Shown here one piece after another: positions 11,401 to 22,500 of a stretch of DNA of 64,000 nucleotides. This DNA is from Styela clava (Eukaryota > Chordata > Ascidiacea > Stolidobranchia > Styelidae), in contig NC_135251.1 in assembly GCF_964204865.1 (NCBI RefSeq), forward strand, positions 30,356,943 through 30,420,942, in the 5' to 3' direction. A program made the translations under genes and the position numbers. The notes beneath the pieces are model-generated. The model did not search any database and was not told where the DNA came from. It saw only the letters and a program-made list of their open reading frames with translations. Within the stretch, counting starts at the first letter, position 1, and each line of letters begins with the position of its first letter.

Positions 11401-12301
11401 GGGGAAGGTGGGACATGGGGCACAGTGGAGAATCACTCTCATATATACTATATCCGGTCTACGGTTCGATGTTTGAATCCGCCAATTGGTGAGTTACAAC
11501 CCCACAAACGGAAAACGGCCGTGTAGAGCGACGCAAGCTTTGAGGTGAAATTGGTTTTGGGAGGTTTAAGCTGATATTTCACCATTCCATTTTTTTCTTT
11601 TCTTCACTTTAGCCTTCCCAACATGACAAATCACCGCCTAACATTTTTAAGCTTTAGTCCACTGTAAAATATTTATAACGTTGGCGAGTGGATGTGCGTT
11701 CCTAATCTTTCCGTGGGACAGACTGAAAATATTTGCTTCCTATGGGGAACAATGGATCGGGGTTCAGTGGGACATGCTCCGCTGGGCACAATTCGACAGT
11801 GTTCGACCCGTCAAGTGCTTACAGGCCTTATGTTTTGTGTAATATAAGGATATCTTTTGGCCCATGGCCAAATAAGGAATCTATTGGAGAATCGAAAATA
11901 TTTTTAGATTCAGATTCGGAATTATTTGAATTTGCTTAGGTCATTTTTTGAAAATAACTAAAATACTTTGGTTGAACATTGATTTCTGAAATCCCTCCGT
12001 TAGATGATAATGCTGATTCTTTGCTTATTTTTAAGGGCATACTTGGTTTTAACAGAATGCCCCATTGTGTTCCAAGGTCTGTCCGAATGTGCCCGACAAG
12101 TGAGGTACAGTGGGACACTGGACGAACGTCTTTCAAAGCATTTTGGTAGTAAGATGTGTGTCGCAAAAGAATTTCTTAGTCGATGAATAAAAACTACATT
12201 CACCCTTCTCTGCATTAATCCCCTAATCCCACGAAGTGAAAGGAATGTGCAGAATAAACGGCTCAAAATAGGCGAAGGAAAAAAGTGTCCCAACCTTCCC
12301 C
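11401..12301. mobile_element. TA-flanked 0.9 kb non-autonomous element
   Basis: The ends are inverted repeats: GGGGAAGGTGGGACA on the left and the inverse of GGGGAAGGTTGGGACA on the right, each bordered by TA. That fits Tc1/mariner-type integration, but the superfamily is not proved. GTGGGACA recurs inside at about 11770 and 12111, and as GTGGGACAG at 11713. Large parts align with the reverse strand of 46424-47300, and a small part with 1120-1440. No intact ORF exists. Confidence 0.6.
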
Positions 12302-12619
12302 TATCTATCGATGTACGCATTGCTTCGTTTTAGTGGTTTTGTCAGCTGTCAAACTTGTACGCATTTAGCGTACCAGTTTGTAAGCGTCAACTCTATCAAA
12401 ATAAGCATCAAAATTTTCGCATTAGTAAAGTATACGCAGAAGTTTTTCGGGGTCACGGGTCGGTGAAAAGTCCATTTAGTACTAATTGAAGACCTATTTT
12501 AAATGATACTTTTGGTTGGAAATAGCCCTAACGCTTTCAAACATTTACAGAGAGGATCAAGATGATATTTGAGAAAAATTTATTCCAACATGTTCAAAAT
12601 TGAGGTCCGAATCGTCTGA

Positions 12620-12740
12620 CCAACTCAAATTATTTTAATAGACACAGAGGCGCCACTCAAGATTTGTCTGCGGAAATTTCTGTAGAGCCCCCTTTTGCTT
12701 GGCGGCCTAAGCACGTGCTTGGTAATCCAGCCCTGTTCGA
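12620..12740. repeat. Isolated hAT-like right end
   Basis: The end GGTAATCCAGCCCTG is the inverse of CAGGGCTGGATTACC and resembles the sequence starting TAGGGCCGGATTTAAG at 9861. They could be the two ends of one old element interrupted by the 10.3 and 11.4 kb elements, but flanking duplications do not match, so this is tentative. Confidence 0.3.
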
Positions 12741-13483
12741 ATGTCGAAAATCCGGTCCGCAAACCATTTTGAGGTACCACGGTGCACGATACCTAGAATT
12801 ATGTCCTCATCAGCACGGTGTGGATTAGGTTCTAAACAGCGTTTCTGCGCACTATTAAAATTCGCCAAAATATACATTTGCAAGAGCGAATTTCCTACAA
12901 TAGGAGTTCCCATCTCAGTCGCCAAATGACGTAAATTACAGCTGGATGATAGATAAACTACTTGAAATTCGTTTCCGTGTTTACATCTACAATACGTACA
13001 TTGAGAAAGTCAGCCAATCCAATCTGAAAACGTTGAAACCACCATATATGGTTTTTAATTGATTTCGTACGTGTTGCATTGAGAATGAATTTTGGCCTGT
13101 GATCCAACAACTTCGCCTATCCCTGTTCAAAACACATCACTAGAACTAGACAGCTCACAATGAAACCAAAATACAATTCAAGATCACTCTTCAATTTTCT
13201 GAAAGCCACAGCAGTTTTCGAAGGTTCGTTTCTGACTCTCAAAATATTAGTCCACCAAAATTTCTAAACTACTACTATAAATGCTTCAATAATATAAATA
13301 CTCTATGTATATAGATATGAAAAATCCACACAACCAAGTATTAAAACGTCAGGTCGCGACCCCCAGGATGGGGACTACCGATCTAGGGTTTAATTCTGAG
13401 ATATTTCTTTTAAAAACAGGTATGCAAACAGTCTGGAATATTTTAATCCACTCAACCAACACAACGAAGTAGTTTTTGAATGT

Positions 13484-13489
13484 TTTATT
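13484..13489 (-). terminator. Poly(A) signal of RPS24
   Basis: AATAAA on the minus strand about 63 bases after the RPS24 stop codon. It is the first canonical signal after the stop. Confidence 0.65.
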
Positions 13490-13551
13490 TTTGTCATATG
13501 TCAGTAAACAAGAAAAAGTATTTGAAGTGCATCTCCATTGCAATACACTGT

Positions 13552-16500
13552 TTACTTCTGCAAAACGAAAATATAAAGAAATCATGAGAATGATATAATC
13601 GATGACACAATTACAATGATGGAAATATTCACATTATTAGGTACTATGAAATGGATAAAGTGAATGAAACAGTTCAAGGACCATCAGATGAATCATCCCG
13701 GCTTCCTTACCCAATTCTCATAGAAAAATCGAAAAAAAAAAACATCCTAAAATGTTTCATGTTGCTGCAATTCAACACTAGATGTAAACTCTTACCATTC
13801 TTTATACAGTTGACGAAGTCAGATTTTTTATTGAAAAATAGTTCAGAATGAAATATAGAAACCTTGGGTTGACTAAAAATCTCATTAATTGACATTACCT
13901 TCTTTCCTGCTCCAACCTTGGATTTTGCAGTTCCCCGAACTTTCTTTTGTCTGTTTTTCCTTTCCTTTCTCTGTTTACGAGATGGCCGACCAGATGGCTC
14001 AGCTAATTTTTGCTAAAATTAGCAATAATTATATTCTTATTAAAGAGTGTTTCTGGTCAACAGAATTGAAATCTTTTTTTCGTTAGACTGTCAGATCTCA
14101 AAAGTGAAATTAGATGAATGTATGCTGAATTATTCTAAAAACCAAGATTAACTGCATAGAATATAATAAGCAATCTTTATTTGTGGGAATACATGGTTGG
14201 GGGTCCCCGATTTGCGATAATGATAATCATGTAATCCTAAATTTAAGCATATCTTTGAATAAGATATGACTCGATTTAGACATTTTTTAGTTTGGAATTG
14301 ATTGGGTTTATTTCTATTTAATTTATAGAAGTTAAAGTGATCCAAGCCATGCCCAATTTACTATTGCTTTTCTCACAGTACTTTCAGCATGACCAAGGCA
14401 TCCTCAATAGACCTTAGTCATTCAAATTCCATCCTACGTGCGAAAAATGAAAGTGGCATAAACAAACCGATTTTAACATTAGCTCTTATGGGGAATGTGA
14501 TCACCAGAGCAGAAATTTGCATTTTTTTAATTTTTTAGTTATCCTTCATTGTGGACCTATGCATTTTTTTTATATCTTGCCTGATATTTTTACAATGATA
14601 AACATGGTCAAGATTTTTGATATTCGTTCATTGAAATTTTAATGGGCGTGGTGTTTCTGCTGGCGTCTTTCTCACTATACCATGACATTCTGCCAACGCG
14701 TTGTAGTTTGTGAAATATGAGCTTCAACATACCAGGTTTGGCGTTAAGTTTAGCTGAAATGGGAGTTTATTCACATTCACGTATACAGTCAGATTTACTT
14801 TTCTTTACTGGCTTTGCACATATCCTACCGGTACAACGAGCGACCTTTCTCAGAAGGCATGCTGACATGTTTTATAACCTAGTTAGTATACCAGTACTGT
14901 AATGTCATTGAATTGAAGTAATAGGTTGGAGGTATTTATTTTTGATTGTATACAATTCATTCTACCTATTGGCTCACATTTCTGTTAGGTTTTAGTTTTC
15001 ACCCCCTTGGTACTGTACGGTACCGGTAGTTTAAATAACACGTCAGTATGCCCTCAGTAAATGGTTGCTTACAGCAGGGGTTCTCAAACTTTTGGTGTTG
15101 CGGAGCCCTTGAAAAGTTGAATATTATTCGCGGAGCCCCAAGATAAATGTTAAAATTGTTACTTTCAGATTAATATTCCTGGGCAAGTTAAAAGTACTTT
15201 ACTTATTTAAAATGCTGAACCTTTTTTAATAGGATTAACACAAGCCATAAATGAATCTGAATTTTATACTAAAGCTGTAAATTTGACACTTGACGAACAT
15301 ATTAATAAATTAGGGGTCGAATCTTTTCTCTTTTGACATTTTTGGAAGACTTAACAGGCCGCTAATAACGTGCGCGATTTTATTTTGTTACAATCGCCAT
15401 TTTTTTCGTCAGCATGGCGTGTTTTGAACATCTTTACGCCGGTGTTTATTCTCCCTAAATCAAAAATTTCCCTCGGCATATACATGTATTGTTACACAAT
15501 GACGACGTTAATTCCTTTTTTGTTCTCGTGGGAAATTATGAGTTCAATGTGAAAAACATGTTACCATATAATAGTCATCTGCGACGAAATATTAAAAATT
15601 ATAATTAATAAAGAGATAAATCCGCAACTCAAATTTCTTGATTGAAAAACGGCATTCTAAAATATTAAAACTGAAACTTAAAATGGAAGATCACACGTTT
15701 GGCTTCAGCAGACTCACCTCAGATTGAAAACGCTTTTATAGACATTGTAAATCACAAAATTTGGTGTTATGTTAGGTTTTCTTCGTAGTAACTGCGAAAT
15801 CGAAACACAGTCAATTGTGCGCGCGATGTACCTTTTTTTCCCCATTCTGAAACTACCGACGAAGCCGCACGCAATCAATTGTGCACGCGATCCACGATGT
15901 ACCTTTTTCCATTCTGAAACTACCGACGGAGCCAAATGCAATAAAATAAATTCTAATTGTTCGTATTTTGCCCAGACATTGTGATTTTTTAAACGGCGAT
16001 ATCCTGCTGAAAAATATTCTCAGGTGCGAAAGAACAAATCAAGTTTGACAAATCCCAAGATCGCGAAAATACGACTCCACTTTATTTATTGTTGGCAGTT
16101 TATTACATATTTTATGTTATTTTAGAATAGTATTCTTTCATTTAAGTAATACTAATACTAATCTCGAATCAAACTTGAGTAACGATGATCACAATTACAT
16201 TATAACGAAGAGACACGTTGAATGCTCGCATCGGTCATGGATTGAATATTTTACGCAACAGAAATCTCGTTATCCGTTTTTTTAATGGCTAAGAATGTTG
16301 CGCGGAAATTTCCGATTCCAATTTTGAACCACCTCCCTCTTATTAAGAATCCTGGCAGCGCTCCTGCTTATAAATAATGTCATTTTTAATTCAGCCTCTT
16401 TACCATATTTCGAGGCTGTATTGTTGTCAGATTTTATCAACGCTGTTATTGCTTCTTTCAACAGTTACAAAATTTTGAGTCAGTATTTCGAAGAGTAATC

Positions 16501-19500
16501 GAATAGCTCACGGAGCCCCTGGGTTTCTCTCGCGGAGCCCTGGGGCTCCGTACGGAGTACTTTGAGAACCTATGGCTTACAGTACAGGTATAAATGCATG
16601 AATCAGTAAACAAACGTGAATGAAATGGTATAGATTCTAGACTGTCAATGTTGAACGCGCCTAGCACCTATTACCCGAGGCTACATTAGCGCAGCAGTTG
16701 GCACGCATATTTTTACAGACCACAATGGTTTGGCAGAATGTCATGGTTTAGGACAGAGGTGACAAACCTGCGGCCCAAGGAATTTCGTGCGGCCCGCGAA
16801 GCATTCAGGCGATTGAATGTATTTTCAGCTTGCAGTCATAAACCTTTAGCGATTGTACCGAGAAAACAGAAGAGACCGTATGACTTATATTACTGGAAAG
16901 GCCATTTTCAGTACATCTTGTTTTGTTGGATCATCGATACCTTTACCAAAATAACCATTGTCTTAGCATTGAATTTTCGGCACAATCTGCATTCATAGCC
17001 CTCAACCTAAAACCATAACTTGATTATTTCTAAGGCGGAGGTTTTTTTTTGTGGCGGGGGGCTTTGTGCAAAAGGGTCATTCCAAGCAAAAGTTGAATTC
17101 CATCAATTTTTTAAAAAGTGTAGTGAAAGTAATTTTTTTTTATTTTTGATATCAAAAGACATTGGAATTTTATCGGACTGCATTCATTTCATCGAACAAT
17201 TTAAAATTTCACCCAGGTTTTTGATGGTTTATAAAAAATGGCCTGGAATGTAGAAATTTTGGTATAATTGACATATTTTGTGATGATTCCTGACACAAAG
17301 TGTTTGATTGTGTGGTACAGTTATTTCATATGGAATTGACGCACTGGATTTAAGTTAATAAAGTTTGAATGTTTGCAGTGCTGTAGAACATTTCTTCACC
17401 CATTTAACGATTTATTACCAGAATTTCAAGAGATGATAGATGCCGCTATTCCGAAGTGGAAAAATGTCCGTAGTGTCACGTCCTGTAGTGTCACATACAA
17501 TATGCACACTATTGACATGGATTTACAGTGTTACATTAAGTAACTTGAGCAACACATAGAGGGGTGGTTCAGCTACTGCACCAGAAAATATTATGGGCTC
17601 CTACTGTACCATCGCAAAAATTTACAGCACGACACAACGTACTGTTAGTGCATGGTGGATTTGCCGTCCTGTAGTGTCAGTGTGTCACGCTATATTTTAC
17701 TATATTTTTTTTATCTACTAAGTAAGGTTGGGTGTAACTTTTGTGCAATTTTTTACATATTCAATAAAGCAACTGATTGGACAATGAAACAAAACATGTA
17801 GCTGAAAATATTAAAATATATTGAATTTAACAACATGCAAAATTTCTGGAATTGTCCTGTAGTGTCACTTGGAATAGCCCAAAAGATCTCGAAATAATTG
17901 TTCGATAAGACTTGAAATACGTTCAAGTGCGCCTTCAGAATTACCAAAAGGGAAGGGGAGGTGTAAATCGGAAGAAATCTGGAAACTATCACCGCAATTA
18001 GACTGGCCACTTGTGGAAAAAGCTCACTCACTTTTTTGACGGATAATTTTTTTCCCCGCTATGTTGTGTTGTCGGGTAATGATTTTGAAGTTGCGCAAAG
18101 TATTCAATTGACGACTAATCCGAGTCTATTTATAATGTCTTGCTTTATTAATTGAAAATTAATGCAACTTGCGGTTGCGTCGACAAGAGAAATACTACGA
18201 CATATCACGGCAATCCACAGCCATAAAAGTGTTTTAAACTGCCCGATTATATTTAGTTTTGATTCGTATTTTTGCGATGTTACTAATTATACAAATTTGA
18301 TCAGCAGTTGCGACACTGACTGCGCTTCAATCACAATGCTACCAACCAAGATTATTTTCAAGATATCAACATTAAGAAAATTCTTAAATCTGTACTCAAA
18401 TATCACAGACTACAACTTTTGGTATGGTAAAGATAGACAAGAGTACACTGATACCTCAGTCGATCAAAACATTCGAGTCAAAAATGTTGCTGTATTCGAA
18501 TTGAAATCTGGATCTCGAAAACCCGGACCGAGCGGTCGCCACTCGAAACGAAACCTGATCGATACAGGTCAAGATTACAAGCGAAAATCATGGTATGCAG
18601 TTGGGAGCGGTGAATAATAAAATGGCCCGCGATAGCAAATGGGTTCGTCACCCCTGGTTTAAGAGGGAAAACGTCAGCGGAAGCACCCCGTCCATTAAAA
18701 TTTTAATGTACGATCATAAAAAACCTTGACCATGTTTATTGTAATAAAAATATCGAAAAACATCTAAAAATTACTCCATATTCAAAACTGCCCACGTTTA
18801 CAACGAAAGATATTCACAAAAAATGCAAATTTCTGCCCTGGTGATCCCATTCCCCATAAGAGCTAATGTTAAAATTGTTTTGCTTACGTCACTTTTATTT
18901 TTGCGCGTAGGATGGGTTTTGAATGACTATGGTCTATTGACAATACCTGGTTTGTTAAAGCAAAATGGTAAACAATGGAATCTTACAGACATGGGATAGG
19001 TCCAACCTGATCTGTTTATTGTATGAAGCTCAACTTGGACTAGTTCAGAGACTTGGTATTTAAAGACAAAATACGAAACGGAATCACTAGGGTTGCTCAT
19101 TTTATACAGGGGCAATTTACAATTACTATTGTAAATCTACTACTCTACTGGTTATGTAGTACAAAACTTTGTACCAAACAGCAGCTCAAGCACTGCTAAA
19201 AGTTCTCATTGTTTTTCGAACATGCAGTATTGTTTAACTAAAGAAAACTGGTGCACTTTGTGGAACACATGTGGAAATGAATCTTTCCTCCAATGCAATT
19301 GATCAAGATGTATTTATTATTTACAAAAAGTGTTTACTGGTAATATTTCCGCTGTGCTATGCTGCACAAACTTCCCCATATCATTCTTTGGTACAGAAAA
19401 ATGAATAATAAATATACTTCCAATTCCAAAATATGACGCAGGCCACTAATTCTAAGATACTCAAGCATATATTTTCCATGATTGTAAATCACAAAATCTT

Positions 19501-22500
19501 ATTGTTATCAAATTGTACAAGCGTTCCAAACAGCACAATAAATAGTCATATAAAAAAGAACATACCCTGATCAGTCTGTACTTAGGCTCAAATTTCTTAG
19601 CATAATCCAGTGTGTCGTAGATTAATGCAAAACCAGTTGTTCTTCCCCCTCCAAACTGCGTCCTTAAGATAAAGAAGTTATTTTCAATTTTGGCCCTCTG
19701 TGATGAAGAGATGTTATTTGCAATTGCATACCACTCCATGAAACATTACTAATAATTTGATGCTGTTATACAACTTGTGTTGGTCCATGACTGTATTAGG
19801 GGGAGCCGGGGATGACAGTATTTCATCACATTCTCGATTACCTGATAATTTCAGAATCAAATCAAATATTTTTTTTATATAATATCGAATACTTGGGAGA
19901 TCAGTCTAAAGAGATCTAAAAATGAGGTCATACCAAGGTACATCCAAGCACGAGACGTCTCTCATTGGCAGGTCTTATAAAACATTTATCAGCGTAATAC
20001 TACACATAAATAGGCTATTCTATGAATGGTCCGAATGTTGTAATTTGGATATCTGCCTTAATTTATAGTTATTTTTACATATTTAATTGGCTCAGAAATA
20101 GAAGTATTTCATAATACACCGCAGGTTCACAGGACATTCGTCGAACCCCTGGTACAGCTTCACCCAACCCCAGGGGTTCGACCAAACCCAGGTTAAGAAA
20201 CACTGAATGAACGGTAGGCTTTCAACATCTGCCCTAAATTATGGCAAGAATGATTATCCACCAAATAAGTCTGAGCTTACTTGAATCCATACGCCATAAC
20301 AACATCAGAAGTTGTCTTGTACACTTTGGCAAGTTGCTCACGAACTTCAGCTTTGGCAACAGTTGGTCTACCTGGATGTATAATGTCAACGACCTGAAAT
20401 TGAAAACAATATGTCAATTTATAATTTTAGCTGCTTGTACAGTTAATGACAGATTGATTGAATTTTTATGCATTCTCAGTCTAGTAAAGAAGGGGTTTGC
20501 ACTCGCTGGTATATTTGATGTTTTTCAATGTGGAGGCTATTCTTGGAATCAGAGAACTGCGCCCTACTGCATAATATGCAGTTAACATATTATGCTATTC
20601 ATAACCCCCACACGGCTATACTGTTTAATAATGTTGTCACTACGACGTCACAATCGTGTCATAGAGCTTGCTGAAGTATAGCTACAATCGCCCGAAATGG
20701 CACCTGCATCACCATTAATGAACTCTCTCTAACCCAGTCTGGATTTCATGGCCTTTTCGAACAAGAAATCGGGCATGCATTTGGAAATTCCCGCGTGAGA
20801 CTTTAGATACCAGTACTGGTCAGTACATCCGCATAAAATTTTTGGATAGAAAACACATTGAATCAGAGCAAAATGGGAAGTTTGACCTTTGACCCAGACA
20901 TTATTTCTACATTTTGTCATTAATTTTGGGAGTGTACTTGCGTAAAATTATTGGATGAAGAATACGCTGAATCAGAGCCGTAACTGACCAGCGTCGGAGA
21001 GAAATCTAGCAATCTTTTTGCCCATAACCATTCTCACGGAATTTTTAGCAAAGGTCTTTTTTGCTTTGCGTTTTTCGATCAGGCCAAATCTTGCAAGCTA
21101 GTATGTAGTCAACAATAATGTGGAGCTACAATTTGTTAGCATCTTTATATTACTGGATTATTGATTTAAAAACCATTCTAACAGATTTTCATTGGTGAGC
21201 AATTGCAAATTTTCGGCGTGCAAAATTGAATCCGCTTGAGTGCATTTATCCGGACCACTAGCGTCAAGATAAATAGCTTGCTCATTTTCAGTAGATTCCC
21301 TGCATGTTTCATGGATGACAGTCCGTATACTTTGGAAAGCCTTATTACGCTTATAGTTTATACCACAAGTACTTCCGGTGGTGGTAGCATAATGAATTTT
21401 TTATATGTTATTCCTAAGCCCCACCTGACTATGTCATCCAAAAATAACGTCACAATCACATCATAGAGCTTGCCAAGAATAGCTACCATCGTCCTAAATG
21501 GCATCTGCGCCAACAATACCGAACTCACTAACGCCAGCGGTCTCTCTCATATCAGGATCGTTGCGACAAGAAAACGAGAGAAATACTGAAATAGCTTGCT
21601 CGATTTCGTGTGATTGTCTGCGCATTTTGGACGACCATTCGTACACTTTGGGGGTGTTTATTACGCCACTATGGTGTCGTATAAGTATAAGTTTATTTTG
21701 ACTTCATAATCAGCAATAGACGATAAAATAATAGATAAAAACAAAAATAAAAATACCATAACTGAAATTTTTTGGTGACATAGTCAGGGGGGGGTTAGGA
21801 ATTAGGCCTACATATGCAAAAATTGTTGAGCCAGGCCAACTAGAAGTGCATGTCAGCATGTGGTACTGAACTAGCCTATACCTGTATACCAAACCCGAAA
21901 AATCAACATTAGCACTACCAGTCCAGCATTCAGGCATTACCTGACTACAGCCTGACAGCAACAGGCACTAGGTACTCAAACTTCTTTTATCATTGTAAGG
22001 ATACCTTTATAAGTTTTTACACATGATCCTTAGAACAATACCTAATCTTGGTGCTGTATACATAGACAAAAGATTGAGTTCGCAGCTATTTCAGTACTGG
22101 TACCGGTCCGAAGGCAGAATGGTGCTGAGCTGGTACCATACCGGGGATCTGGTATAGTTTAGTACCACAAGTACTTCCGGAGGGCGTAGCATAACGAATT
22201 TTGCATATGCTATTCCTAACCCAGTACGGCACACTTTACAGATCGAGAGACAATCTCTCGTTTTAGAGAAACCTATTTTAACGGTGATCGAATATCCCTC
22301 CTTCGATGGACGTCTGGCGGATTTTGTCTCCCGATATCGATAAATTGAAGCTGCGCAGTAAACTAACAAAAAGCGCAATCTAAAACCATCACCATTGAAT
22401 TCCTCGTGAAAAAATAATCAGATCTACCGATGTAAAAAAAATTTTAAAATGTGCGTTCGAGAGAAATGAGCAAAAAACGATTGACGGCGTGTGACGTCAC

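Noticed and set aside
9861-12740. One large hAT from TAGGGCCGGATT to AATCCAGCCCTG
   Set aside because: The end motifs are similar but flanking 8-mers do not match, so I keep only the right end as a tentative remnant.
13380-13403. Alternative last RPS24 exon (AAT-TAA after ATCTCAG)
   Set aside because: In phase, but the acceptor is poorer and it lies beyond the AATAAA; the AAG-TAA exon at 13557 has a strong pyrimidine tract and gives the usual KKK ending.
18162-18617. 151-residue plus-strand ORF
   Set aside because: Lies wholly inside a non-autonomous hAT, resembles no transposase or other family, and has no start context or splice support.
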